A stretch of DNA of 14,907 nucleotides. It comes from Pelagibacterales bacterium SAG-MED38 (lineage in GTDB: Bacteria; Pseudomonadota; Alphaproteobacteria; Pelagibacterales; Pelagibacteraceae). The DNA is taken from assembly GCA_014653585.1 (NCBI GenBank), contig JACWEH010000015.1:1-14907 (forward strand), in the 5' to 3' direction. The translations under genes and the position numbers were made by a program. A model generated the notes under the pieces. It was not told where the DNA came from, searched no databases, and saw nothing but the letters and a program-made list of their open reading frames with translations. This document shows positions 8,249 to 14,907 of the stretch, in pieces. Positions within the stretch are counted from its first letter, which is position 1, and each line of letters starts with the position of its first letter.

Positions 8249-8273
8249 TCAGGCCCTCTGGATGAGGGCCTGA
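8249..8273 (-). promoter_or_regulatory. Perfect GC-rich stem-loop between dctP and dctQ
   Basis: The arms TCAGGCCCTC (8249-8258) and GAGGGCCTGA (8264-8273) are exact reverse complements: 10 base pairs around a 5-base loop. This is a striking GC island in very AT-rich DNA. On the transcribed minus strand no T-run follows, so it is not a standard intrinsic terminator. It sits 19 bases after the dctP stop codon and 7 bases before the dctQ ATG. The 3' arm contains GAGGG, the only Shine-Dalgarno-like sequence for dctQ. The likely role is to protect the 3' end of dctP mRNA and/or damp dctQM translation, so that the binding protein is made in excess over the permease. That role is inferred from position. 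Confidence 0.75.
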
Positions 8274-8292
8274 TCAGATTAATTAAATTATA

Positions 8293-9267
8293 TTATTTTG
8301 CTAAAGATGATACTTTTTTTACTAAAGCACCACCTGTAGGAACTTCTGATCCAAATTGATCATAGATCCCTTTACTAGCTGCAATAAAAGCACCTTTGTC
8401 CGCATTATTAACTTGGACACCAGCATCTTTGATTACTTTTAATAAAGATTTTTCAAGTTTAGCAGCTTCTTTGTACACAAATTTTTGTGTATCTTTAGCA
8501 GCTTTTTCTAAAATATCTTGAACATCTGCAGGAAGTTTATTCCAGTGATCCTTATGAACAGTTACATAAGCAGGAGTATAAACGTGGCCTGTAATTGATA
8601 AGTATTTTTGAACTTCTTGAAATTTAGCACTAGCTATTTGAGCGTATGGGTTTTCCTGTCCATCCATTGTACCTGTTTTTAAAGCAGTAAAAACTTCAGA
8701 AAAAGACATTGGAGTTGGGTTTGCACCATAAGACTGGAACATTTTAACTCTCCACTTTGATTTAGGAGTTCTTAATTTAATTCCTTTTAAATCACCTGGA
8801 GTATTAATTGGTCTAGTATTATTTGTTATATGTCTAAAACCATTTTCCCATACAGCAATAACTTTATAACCTGTTTTATCTTCAAGATTTTTAAACATTC
8901 CTGGTAAAACATTTTTTTCAACTTTAGCCATGTGCTTTCTGTCTTTAATAATAAATGGCATATCAAAAACACCAAACTCATCATGAATAGAAGCCATTAC
9001 TGATGAAGGTAACCACATATTAACTGTACCTAGTTTTAGTTTTTGCATTCCTTGTTTATCTTTTCCAAGTTGCGATGAACCAAAAACAGTTACTTTACCT
9101 TTATTTCCTAATCTTTTATTTGCAAGTTTAGCAAATTCGTCAACAGAAGCAGAAAATAAAGACCCTGGTTTACCTACGTGTCCAAATTTTACTTCTACTG
9201 AATTTGCAGCAAAACTTAAAAATAAAGATGAGATCAATACAACGATTATTTTACTTAATTTATTCAT
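8293..9267 (-). CDS. dctP: TRAP transporter periplasmic substrate-binding protein (DctP family)
   Basis: 324 residues, normal for DctP. An N-terminal signal peptide is clear: positive MNKLSK, a hydrophobic core to about residue 19, and probable cleavage between residues 20 and 24 (SFA-ANS region). The mature protein begins VEVKFGHVGKPGS, like the usual 'lk.gh....s' opening. Family marks include the carboxylate-binding arginine in GIKLRTPKS (R166), GANPTPMSFSEVFTALKTG and DGQENP (202-207). ENGFRH at 141-146 matches the 'w..g.R.' strand. It binds the acid in the periplasm and delivers it to DctQM. It is first in its operon, with AGAGGGA about seven bases before the ATG, the strongest Shine-Dalgarno seen here. 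The arginine suggests a carboxylate ligand; its identity is not readable. Confidence 0.95.
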   Translation of the reverse strand: MNKLSKIIVVLISSLFLSFAANSVEVKFGHVGKPGSLFSASVDEFAKLANKRLGNKGKVTVFGSSQLGKDKQGMQKLKLGTVNMWLPSSVMASIHDEFGVFDMPFIIKDRKHMAKVEKNVLPGMFKNLEDKTGYKVIAVWENGFRHITNNTRPINTPGDLKGIKLRTPKSKWRVKMFQSYGANPTPMSFSEVFTALKTGTMDGQENPYAQIASAKFQEVQKYLSITGHVYTPAYVTVHKDHWNKLPADVQDILEKAAKDTQKFVYKEAAKLEKSLLKVIKDAGVQVNNADKGAFIAASKGIYDQFGSEVPTGGALVKKVSSLAK

Positions 9268-9270
9268 ATT

Positions 9271-9383
9271 ATTTCCCTCTAGTTATTATTTATTTAAAAT
9301 AGGTTACCTAAAATATGAATATAGTTCTAGTGAATAAATTAGCTTAGATAAAAAAAGATAATTGAAGAAAAACTAGAGGAAAT
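9271..9383 (-). promoter_or_regulatory. lon-dctP intergenic region with complementary arms that include the dctP ribosome binding site
   Basis: The dctP Shine-Dalgarno region on the minus strand, CTAGAGGGAAAT (complement of 9271-9282), is complementary to ATTTCCTCTAG (complement of 9373-9383), which lies seven bases after the lon stop. Eleven pairs form, with one bulged G. A transcript reading through from lon could fold so that the dctP Shine-Dalgarno is masked. A transcript starting within the ~90-base AT-rich spacer would lack the anti-Shine-Dalgarno arm. The spacer also holds the small palindrome TAGGTTACCTA (9300-9310), a possible operator. I see no convincing promoter hexamers or intrinsic terminator for lon here. 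The pairing is seen in the sequence; its function is inferred. Confidence 0.4.
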
Positions 9384-9389
9384 CTATGC

Positions 9390-11768
9390 TTATTGAATAC
9401 TAGCTTGCGATTTGTCATCTTTTTTAGATAAATCAACCTCAACCCACTCTGTCTTTTTTAACTCTTTAGTCAAAGCGATTTTTAAAACTTCGTCAGCAAA
9501 CTCGACAGGAGTAATCTTAATAGCGTCTATGATCTTTTTTGGGATATCAACAAGATCTTTTTCATTGTCCTTTGGTATTAATACTTCTTTTATGCCAGCT
9601 CTGTGAGCAGCCAACAATTTTTCCTTTAAACCACCAATTTGTAATACTTGACCAGTCAAAGTTACCTCACCAGTCATTGCAATATCTTTTCTAACAGGAA
9701 TATTTGTGATTGATGAAACTATTGAAGTCACCATACCTATTCCAGCTGACGGACCATCTTTTGGTGTTGCTCCTTCAGGAACATGAATATGAAAATCTTT
9801 TTTTTCAAATAATGGAGGAATAATTCCATATTCTAAACACTTTGATCTTACAAAAGATTTTGCTGCCTTAACTGACTCCTGCATAACATCGCCAAGTTTA
9901 CCCGTTATTTGCATGCGACCTTTACCAGGCATGGTAACAGTTTCTATTTTTAAAATCTCTCCACCATACTCTGTCCATGCTAAACCTGTAACTACACCTA
10001 CTCTACTTTCAGTTTCTAATTCGCTTGATTTAAATTTTGGGACACCTAAAAAATCTGGTAAATTTTTTGTATCAATATCTATTTCTTTTTTCTCTCCTGA
10101 TACAACCTTTTTAACTACTTTTCTAGCAATCTTAGATATTTCTCTTTCAAGATTTCTTACACCAGACTCCCTGGTATAACTTCTTATTACTTCTTTAATA
10201 ATATCATCACTTAGATTCATCTCCTTTTCTTTTACACCGTTGTCTTTAATCTGTTTTGGAAGAAGATACTTATTAGCAATGTTAATTTTTTCATCCTCTG
10301 TGTAACCTGCTAATCTTATTACTTCCATCCTGTCTAATAATGGAGGCAAAATATTTAATGTATTTGCGGTTGTTACAAACATTACATCAGACAAATCATA
10401 ATCAACTTCAAGATAATGATCATTAAATGTGGTATTTTGCTCTGGATCCAAAGCTTCTAATAAAGCTGATGAAGGATCACCTCTATAATCATTTCCAACT
10501 TTGTCAATCTCATCTAAAAGTATTAGTGGATTTTTTGTTCCTGCCTTTTTCATCATTTGAATAATTTTACCAGGTAATGAACCAATGTAAGTTCTTCTGT
10601 GACCTCTAATCTCTGCCTCATCTCTCATTCCACCAACTGACATTCTTACAAATTCTCTATTTGTTGCTTTTGCAATTGACTTACCTAAAGATGTTTTTCC
10701 TACACCCGGAGGACCAACTAAACAAAGAATTGGACCCTTTATTTTTTCCATTCTTTTTTGCACCGCTAAAAATTCAATGATTCTCTCTTTAACTTTTTCT
10801 AAACCAAAATGATCTTTATCTAGAACTTCTAGAGCTTTTTTTAAATCTATTGCTACGTCACTTTTTTTATGCCACGGAAGATCTATCATCCAGTCTAAAT
10901 AATTTCTAACAACTGTTGCTTCTGCTGACATTGGACTCATATTTTTTAATTTTTTTAACTCCTGAAGACACTTCTTTTCAACATCTTTTGGCATTTTGGA
11001 TTTAAGAATCGCTTTATTTAAACTTGTATTTTCGTCCTTACCATCCTCTATTTCACCTAGCTCTTTTTGGATAGCTTTCAATTGTTCATTTAAATAATAC
11101 TCTCTTTGAGTTTTTTCCATTTGAGTTTTAACTCTTCCTCTAATTCTTTTTTCAACTCCAATAATGCTTGTCTCATTTTCCATTATCTTTATGATTGCAT
11201 TTAATCTTTTCTTTACATCTATAGTCTCAAAAATTTGTTGCTTCTCTGAAATTGTTGCGGTGATATGTGAAGCAATATTATCCGCTATCTGAGATGGATC
11301 TTTTAATTTCTTAATCGTATTAATAGTCTCACTAGAAACTTTTTTATTTATAGAAGTTAATTTTTCCATCCTTCTGATTGCTGTAACAGCTAATGGATAC
11401 AAATCTTCATCATCGTCGATCACGTCATTATGAGGTGTAAAATCACAAGTTATAAATTTTTCATTATCTTTAAAATCTATTATTTTTACTCTACGAACAC
11501 CCTCAACTAAAACTTTTACTGTGCCGTCGGGAAGTTTTAAAAGTTGTAAAATACTTCCTTCGCAACCATACATAAATATATCTGTTTTTTTAGGATCGTC
11601 GATTTCTGAATTTTTCTGAGTAACTAAAACTATTTTTTTTTCTTTTTTCATCACCTCATTTAAGGCAGAGATTGATTTATCTCTTCCAACAAATAGCGGT
11701 ATTACCATGCTCGGAAAAACCACAATATCTCTAAGTGGCAGTAATGGTGAAGATGTTTTTACGTCCAT
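9390..11768 (-). CDS. lon: ATP-dependent protease Lon (La)
   Basis: 792 residues, close to the usual 780-810 of LonA. Lon is a cytosolic homohexameric AAA+ serine protease that unfolds and degrades damaged and regulatory proteins. The N-terminal substrate-recognition domain begins PLLPLRDIVVFPSMVIPL, followed by a coiled-coil region around 180-250 (YYLNEQLKAIQKELGE). The AAA+ module has Walker A GPPGVGKT (352-359) and Walker B LLDEIDK with D419/E420. The protease domain carries the Ser-Lys dyad: DGPSAG with S674, and GGLKEK with K717, 43 residues apart as in E. coli (S679/K722). It lies 60 bases downstream of clpX. A TTGCAA/TATTAA pair (11797-11802 and 11773-11778 on the minus strand, 18-base gap) could be its own promoter, but it would start transcription almost at the ATG. 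No Shine-Dalgarno is visible. Confidence 0.98.
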   Translation of the reverse strand: MDVKTSSPLLPLRDIVVFPSMVIPLFVGRDKSISALNEVMKKEKKIVLVTQKNSEIDDPKKTDIFMYGCEGSILQLLKLPDGTVKVLVEGVRRVKIIDFKDNEKFITCDFTPHNDVIDDDEDLYPLAVTAIRRMEKLTSINKKVSSETINTIKKLKDPSQIADNIASHITATISEKQQIFETIDVKKRLNAIIKIMENETSIIGVEKRIRGRVKTQMEKTQREYYLNEQLKAIQKELGEIEDGKDENTSLNKAILKSKMPKDVEKKCLQELKKLKNMSPMSAEATVVRNYLDWMIDLPWHKKSDVAIDLKKALEVLDKDHFGLEKVKERIIEFLAVQKRMEKIKGPILCLVGPPGVGKTSLGKSIAKATNREFVRMSVGGMRDEAEIRGHRRTYIGSLPGKIIQMMKKAGTKNPLILLDEIDKVGNDYRGDPSSALLEALDPEQNTTFNDHYLEVDYDLSDVMFVTTANTLNILPPLLDRMEVIRLAGYTEDEKINIANKYLLPKQIKDNGVKEKEMNLSDDIIKEVIRSYTRESGVRNLEREISKIARKVVKKVVSGEKKEIDIDTKNLPDFLGVPKFKSSELETESRVGVVTGLAWTEYGGEILKIETVTMPGKGRMQITGKLGDVMQESVKAAKSFVRSKCLEYGIIPPLFEKKDFHIHVPEGATPKDGPSAGIGMVTSIVSSITNIPVRKDIAMTGEVTLTGQVLQIGGLKEKLLAAHRAGIKEVLIPKDNEKDLVDIPKKIIDAIKITPVEFADEVLKIALTKELKKTEWVEVDLSKKDDKSQASIQ

Positions 11769-11828
11769 GAAATTAATATGGATATTAAAATTGTTTTTGC
11801 AATACCTTTTTACAAGTTATTAGGGTTA

Positions 11829-13097
11829 TTAAGCCGCTGTTGTCTTAGTTGTTTTAGATTTGCTATCCTTTTTTGAGTGAACAATAATAGGCTGAGACAG
11901 ACCTTTGGCTGCTGACGAGTCAACTATTACTTCTTCAATATTTTCTTGACTCGGTAAATCATACATTGTTTTTAGTAGTATATTTTCCAAAATAGATCTT
12001 AGACCTCTTGCTCCTGTCTTTTTACTGATTGCTTTAATTGCAATTTCTTTTAATGCAGAGTCTTTAAATATTAATTTTGCACCATCTAGTTTGAATAACT
12101 CCTGATATTGCTTTGTTAAAGAATTTTTTGGTTCTTGCAGTATCTTAATTAAAGATTTCTCATCTAAATCTTCTAAAGTGGCAATCATGGGTAATCTACC
12201 AATAAATTCAGGTATTAATCCATATTTAAGTAAATCCTCCGGTTCTAAGTTTTTCATCCACTCACCGGTTTTTTTATCTTGTAAATTCTTAACATCTGCA
12301 CCAAAACCAATAGATGTTCCTTTGTCTCTTTGAGAAATAATTTTATCAAGTCCTGCAAAAGCCCCGCCACAAATAAACAAAATATTCGTAGTATCAACTT
12401 GTAAGAATTCTTGTTGAGGGTGTTTTCTACCACCTTGAGGAGGCACACTTGCAATTGTTCCTTCCATTATTTTTAATAAAGCTTGTTGAACACCTTCACC
12501 TGAAACATCCCTTGTGATAGATGGATTTTCTGATTTTCTACTAATCTTATCAACCTCATCAATGTACACAATGCCCCTTTGGGCTTTTTCTACATTATAA
12601 TCTGCCGCTTGTAATAATTTTAAGATTATGTTCTCTACATCTTCTCCAACATAACCTGCTTCAGTTAAAGTTGTTGCGTCAGCCATTGTAAAAGGAACAT
12701 CTAAAATTCTTGCCAGTGTTTGAGCTAATAATGTTTTTCCACATCCAGTTGGGCCAACTAAAAGAATATTAGATTTTGCAAGCTCTACATTTTTACTTGT
12801 TTTATTCTCATAATTTAATCTTTTATAATGATTATGAACAGCTACTGATAAAACTTTTTTTGCATGAGATTGTCCAATAACGTAATCATCTAAAACTGTA
12901 CAAATTTCTTTTGGGGAAGGTAAACCATCTTGATGTTTTACAAAAGTATCTTTGCTCTCTTCCTTGATGATGTCCATGCAAAGTTCAACACACTCGTCGC
13001 AAATAAAAACTGTTGGACCTGCAATTAACTTTCTAACTTCATGTTGGCTTTTACCGCAGAAAGAGCAGTAAAGAATATTTTTATTATTTGTGCTCAT
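11829..13097 (-). CDS. clpX: ATP-dependent Clp protease ATP-binding subunit ClpX
   Basis: 422 residues, almost exactly the usual ClpX length (~424). ClpX is the hexameric AAA+ unfoldase that feeds tagged substrates into ClpP. The N-terminal zinc-binding domain has four cysteines, CSFC (C11, C14) and CDEC (C33, C36). Also present are Walker A GPTGCGKT (115-122), the pore loop GYVGEDV (148-154), Walker B YIDEVDK (D180/E181) and the GRLP segment with the arginine finger. The ClpP-docking loop IGF is visible in TSIGFGADV. It follows clpP after 87 bases and precedes lon, the usual alphaproteobacterial order. In the clpP-clpX gap TTGATT and TATTAA occur on the minus strand with a 15-base gap, a weak promoter candidate. 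No good Shine-Dalgarno is near the ATG. Confidence 0.98.
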   Translation of the reverse strand: MSTNNKNILYCSFCGKSQHEVRKLIAGPTVFICDECVELCMDIIKEESKDTFVKHQDGLPSPKEICTVLDDYVIGQSHAKKVLSVAVHNHYKRLNYENKTSKNVELAKSNILLVGPTGCGKTLLAQTLARILDVPFTMADATTLTEAGYVGEDVENIILKLLQAADYNVEKAQRGIVYIDEVDKISRKSENPSITRDVSGEGVQQALLKIMEGTIASVPPQGGRKHPQQEFLQVDTTNILFICGGAFAGLDKIISQRDKGTSIGFGADVKNLQDKKTGEWMKNLEPEDLLKYGLIPEFIGRLPMIATLEDLDEKSLIKILQEPKNSLTKQYQELFKLDGAKLIFKDSALKEIAIKAISKKTGARGLRSILENILLKTMYDLPSQENIEEVIVDSSAAKGLSQPIIVHSKKDSKSKTTKTTAA

Positions 13098-13184
13098 AAA
13101 ATTTTAAACGAATCAATATTTGTACTTTAATACAGATGACTCCTATTAATCAAGTTTTGGATTGTATAACCTATATATTGTGTT

Positions 13185-13796
13185 TTAAGATCTTTTTTCT
13201 ACCACTGAGTCTATTAGTCCAAAGGACTTAGCTGTGTCTGCAGTCATAAAATTATCTCTTTCTAAAGCAGTTTTAATTTCATCCACAGACTTGCCAGTGT
13301 GTTTAGAATAAATTTCGTTCAACCTTTTTTTTAAAGAAAGTACCTCATTTGCATGAATTTCAATATCAGTAGCTTGTCCTTGAAACCCTGCTGATGGTTG
13401 ATGAACCATAATTCTTGAGTTTGGAAGTGAGAATCTTTTTCCTTTTGTACCTGCAGACAATAAGAAAGATCCCATTGAGGCTGCTTGTCCGATACATAAA
13501 GTTGAAATATCAGGCTTTACATATTGCATAGTATCATAAATGCCTAACCCAGCAGTGACGAGTCCACCTGGACTATTAATGTATAAAAATATTTCTTTTT
13601 TTGGATCCTCTGCCTCTAAAAATAATAATTGAGCAGTAACAAGTGAAGCTACATTGTCATTTATTTGACCAGTTAAAAAGATTATTCTTTCCTTCAATAG
13701 CCTTGAATAAATATCATAAGCTCTTTCACCTTTATTTGATTGCTCAACAACCATTGGGATTAGGCTACTCATATGTTCTGTCAGTTTATAATTCAT
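13185..13796 (-). CDS. clpP: ATP-dependent Clp protease proteolytic subunit ClpP
   Basis: 203 residues, normal for ClpP. It assembles into a double-heptamer proteolytic chamber fed by ClpX (and by ClpA where present). The catalytic triad is complete with family spacing: S107 in GQAASMG, H132 in MVHQPSAG, and D181 in ERDNF. The intervals of 25 and 49 residues match E. coli ClpP. The N-terminus lacks a long propeptide, and [20 protein letters not shown] opens the mature fold as usual. It lies 33 bases downstream of the trigger-factor remnant and 87 bases upstream of clpX. The weak start context, without Shine-Dalgarno, is like its neighbours. Confidence 0.98.
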   Translation of the reverse strand: MNYKLTEHMSSLIPMVVEQSNKGERAYDIYSRLLKERIIFLTGQINDNVASLVTAQLLFLEAEDPKKEIFLYINSPGGLVTAGLGIYDTMQYVKPDISTLCIGQAASMGSFLLSAGTKGKRFSLPNSRIMVHQPSAGFQGQATDIEIHANEVLSLKKRLNEIYSKHTGKSVDEIKTALERDNFMTADTAKSFGLIDSVVEKRS

Positions 13797-13829
13797 AAAG
13801 TTGATTCGTATTACTTATACAACTTGGGA

Positions 13830-14405
13830 TTACTTTTTGCTAACTTTTTTTGTTTTTTTTGGAGGAGACTTCGTTTTTGGAGTGGTTTTTTTTACTTCTT
13901 TTTTTTTAGTTTCTACTTTTTTCTTAGAATATTTTTTGACCTCATTTTCGAGATCCAGTTCTTGATTTTGAGATTGTTTTAATATTTTTTCAGCCTCATC
14001 TTTTGAAACTTCCTTTTTATTAGGCTTGGCCTTTTGTTTGACTAGATTTAAAATTTTTTCTTCATAAACTGTGCCTCTCAAGCTCGCGAGTGCTGATTGA
14101 TTTTTTTGATAAAAATCCATTACCATTTTTTCTTGACCAGGCATCATTCTTATTTGTTTTTGGACTTCAGCCTGTAATTCTTGCTCTGTTACTTTAATTT
14201 GATTCTTTTCACCAAATTCCTTCAATATTAAACCAACTTTAATTCTTTTTTTTGCTATTTCCTCAAAATTTTCCTTACTATTTTTTGTGTCTTCATCTGA
14301 CATACCTTGAGAAAGAGCTTTGACTTCTTCATCAATTAAATTTTGTGGAATTTCGTCAACTTTGAATTTAGTTTTTCTCATTTTTTTCAGCAAAAAATAA
14401 ACCAA
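13830..14405 (-). pseudogene. tig: Trigger factor remnant: only the C-terminal chaperone domain and a Lys-rich tail
   Basis: 191 codons from a TTG, or 183 from the better-placed ATG at 14381. Recognisable homology starts at about KTKFKVDEIPQNLIDEE and continues with LILKEFGEKNQIKVTEQEL, MMPGQEKMVMDFYQKN and SLRGTVYEEKI. This is the trigger-factor C-terminal (SurA-like) domain. Whole trigger factor is about 430-480 residues. The ribosome-binding domain, with its G-F-R-x-G-K-x-P loop, and the FKBP-type peptidyl-prolyl isomerase domain are absent. The upstream minus-strand sequence instead encodes a membrane protein and a DUF1289 protein. The product could not dock at the ribosome in the known way. 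The tail from about 140 onward is extremely Lys-rich and is encoded partly by runs of 8 and 9 A (complement of 13886-13893 and 13899-13907). A true deletion, an assembly break, or a stand-alone C-domain chaperone are all possible. Position before clpP-clpX-lon supports its origin as tig. Confidence 0.85.
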
Positions 14406-14541
14406 TCAAAAGTAAAGCTGTCCAACCGAGTCCTACTAGTCCTTTGATAATATTGGTGTCAGCACTCCATAAATCAAGAAATAGAGCCCCAATAATAAGA
14501 CCCAGAACATATATAATAATTACAATTGTAGTTTTACTCAT
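14368..14541 (-). CDS. Small two-helix membrane protein of unknown function
   Basis: 57 residues from an ATG (complement 14539-14541) to TAA (14370-14368). Two hydrophobic segments are visible, about 4-23 (TIVIIIYVLGLIIGALFL) and 33-50 (KGLVGLGWTALLLIGLFF), joined by a short loop DLWSADTNII and ending in a charged tail AEKNEKN. That is the topology of an inner-membrane hairpin. The gene overlaps the end of the DUF1289 gene by eight bases (ATGAGTAA), a typical translational-coupling arrangement that supports it being real. Its 3' end overlaps the trigger-factor remnant by 14 bases counted from the remnant's ATG at 14381. The last few codons and the stop lie at the presumed junction, so the natural C-terminus may differ. 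I do not recognise a named family. Confidence 0.7.
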   Translation of the reverse strand: MSKTTIVIIIYVLGLIIGALFLDLWSADTNIIKGLVGLGWTALLLIGLFFAEKNEKN

Positions 14542-14785
14542 CTAATAGTTTTTTTTTAAAAAGAGAAATACCATTTTCAATTTTATAAGTATAGGACTCT
14601 TTAAAACTTTCTAATTGCCAACCAGTTAATCTTTTTTGAATAATTTCAAGATTTCCTTTTTTCCACTTGTCAGTTGTAGCCTCAATTTTCCAGATTTTTT
14701 TTTCTTCGGTATTTCTTCCACACCCATAGCAATAGCCAGTTTTTGGATCAGTTTTACAAATACTTATACAAGGGGAAACTATCAT
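14534..14785 (-). CDS. DUF1289 family small cysteine-motif protein
   Basis: 83 residues. The N-terminal half fits DUF1289: SPCISICKTDPKTGYCYGCG, with C6, C10, C19 and C22 spaced as C-x3-C-x8-C-x2-C, then RNTEE and a Trp (IW), matching the family pattern 'PC..iC..d..tg.C.GC.Rt..Ei..W'. The four cysteines suggest binding of one metal ion or Fe-S cluster. No biochemical role is established that I can name. The C-terminal half (about 38-83) is basic and longer than in the smallest family members. It leads a short minus-strand transcription unit, overlapping the membrane-protein gene by eight bases. A promoter candidate (14792-14821) places the transcription start almost on the ATG, so the mRNA may be leaderless. 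Confidence 0.88.
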   Translation of the reverse strand: MIVSPCISICKTDPKTGYCYGCGRNTEEKKIWKIEATTDKWKKGNLEIIQKRLTGWQLESFKESYTYKIENGISLFKKKLLDE

Positions 14786-14791
14786 AATAAT

Positions 14792-14821
14792 ATTATAGAG
14801 TAAAAATTATATGATTTACAA
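14792..14821 (-). promoter_or_regulatory. Putative promoter of the DUF1289 gene, possibly leaderless
   Basis: On the minus strand TTGTAA (complement 14816-14821) and a perfect TATAAT (complement 14792-14797) are separated by 18 bases. The -10 ends seven bases upstream of the ATG's first base at 14785, so transcription would begin at or near the start codon. No Shine-Dalgarno is present, which is consistent with a leaderless message. Confidence 0.45.
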
Positions 14822-14831
14822 CAATTGTCCT

Positions 14832-14859
14832 TGGACAAATAGTTTCAATCATATATAAA
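14832..14859 (+). promoter_or_regulatory. Putative tRNA-Leu promoter overlapping a 14-bp palindrome
   Basis: TGGACA at 14832-14837 (5 of 6 to TTGACA) and TATAAA at 14854-14859 are 16 bases apart. Transcription would start roughly 8 bases before the tRNA 5' end at 14875. The -35 overlaps the inverted repeat TTGTCC-TT-GGACAA (14825-14838), which lies between the divergent tRNA and DUF1289 promoters and could be a protein-binding site. Confidence 0.45.
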
Positions 14860-14874
14860 ACCACTTGAATTTGT

Positions 14875-14907
14875 GGGGCGATGGCGGAATTGGTAGACGC
14901 GTCGGTC
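14875..14907 (+). tRNA. tRNA-Leu, 5' part, cut by the window edge
   Basis: GGGGCGA (14875-14881) would be the 5' acceptor strand. It is followed by TG and the D-arm GCGGAATTGGTAGACGC (14884-14900), whose GCG/CGC stem and long AATTGGTAGA loop are characteristic of bacterial class II leucine tRNAs. The window ends at the start of the anticodon arm (TCGGTC), so the anticodon and variable arm cannot be seen and the isoacceptor is undetermined. Confidence 0.85.

Noticed and set aside
8249..8273. Intrinsic terminator after dctP
   Set aside because: The hairpin is strong but the following minus-strand bases are ATATAAT, not a T-run, and dctQ begins immediately after.
9386..9403. Tiny plus-strand frame (ATG plus four codons) preceded by AGAGG, mirroring the dctP start
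   Set aside because: Only five codons, antisense to the lon end, and better explained as the complementary arm of the dctP ribosome-binding-site pairing.
11773..11788. Palindrome TTAATAT-GG-ATATTAA in the lon leader
   Set aside because: AT-only arms of seven bases are expected by chance in this composition; no further evidence for an operator.
11769..11828. Heat-shock (sigma32) promoter for lon
   Set aside because: No sequence close to the CTTGAAA / CCCCAT pattern was found before lon; the same holds for the clpP-clpX gap.
13773..13982. Phe-rich plus-strand frame opposite the trigger-factor tail
   Set aside because: Its Phe-rich product is simply the complement of AAA/AAG lysine codons.
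1..14907. CRISPR arrays, insertion sequences, integrase/att sites, toxin-antitoxin or defence genes
   Set aside because: No spaced direct repeats, transposase or integrase motifs, or defence-type genes were seen; the window is mostly core metabolism and proteostasis.

Overview
The window looks like a chromosomal segment of a SAR11-type alphaproteobacterium (Pelagibacterales). The reasons are a very AT-rich composition with dense A/T homopolymers, TAA-biased stops, lysine/isoleucine/asparagine-rich proteins, almost no intergenic space, and the block trigger factor-clpP-clpX-lon next to a tripartite TRAP transporter. No mobile element, CRISPR array or phage gene is visible.

Layout. (1) 1-164 (-) holds the N-terminal end of an enolase-superfamily (mandelate racemase/muconate lactonizing) enzyme that runs off the left edge. 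It diverges from 210-1547 (+), an unusual open frame. Its first ~199 residues are the N-terminal part of a serine/alanine-glyoxylate-type aminotransferase, and its remainder is the catalytic barrel of an enolase-superfamily enzyme. (2) 1565-4468 (+) is a large FAD + Fe-S 2-hydroxyacid dehydrogenase (D-lactate / D-2-hydroxyglutarate type). (3) 9267 down to 4465 (-) is a compact operon: TRAP binding protein, small and large permeases, a crotonase-fold enzyme and a class III CoA-transferase. It ends tail-to-tail with gene (2), with a 4-base overlap. (4) 13796 down to 9390 (-) is the protein quality-control block clpP-clpX-lon. (5) 14785 down to 13830 (-) holds a DUF1289 protein, a 57-residue two-helix membrane protein and a trigger-factor remnant that has only the C-terminal chaperone domain. 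A tRNA-Leu begins on the + strand at the right edge.

How the genes may work together. The TRAP system plus CoA-transferase, crotonase and FAD/Fe-S dehydrogenase look like an uptake and oxidation module for an organic (possibly 2-hydroxy) acid. The substrate cannot be read from the sequence. ClpX and ClpP form the ClpXP protease, Lon is the second AAA+ protease, and trigger factor would normally be the ribosome-bound chaperone.

Two gene-breaking junctions stand out: the aminotransferase/enolase-barrel fusion near 801-807, and the loss of the trigger-factor N-terminus near 14370-14385. Either could be a real rearrangement or an amplification/assembly chimera. The first has the geometry expected of an inverted chimera, because enolase-superfamily N-terminal and C-terminal parts lie on opposite strands. 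Two RNA-level features in the TRAP operon are also notable: a perfect 10-bp GC-rich hairpin before dctQ, and a long-range complementarity that could mask the dctP ribosome binding site in transcripts reading through from lon.
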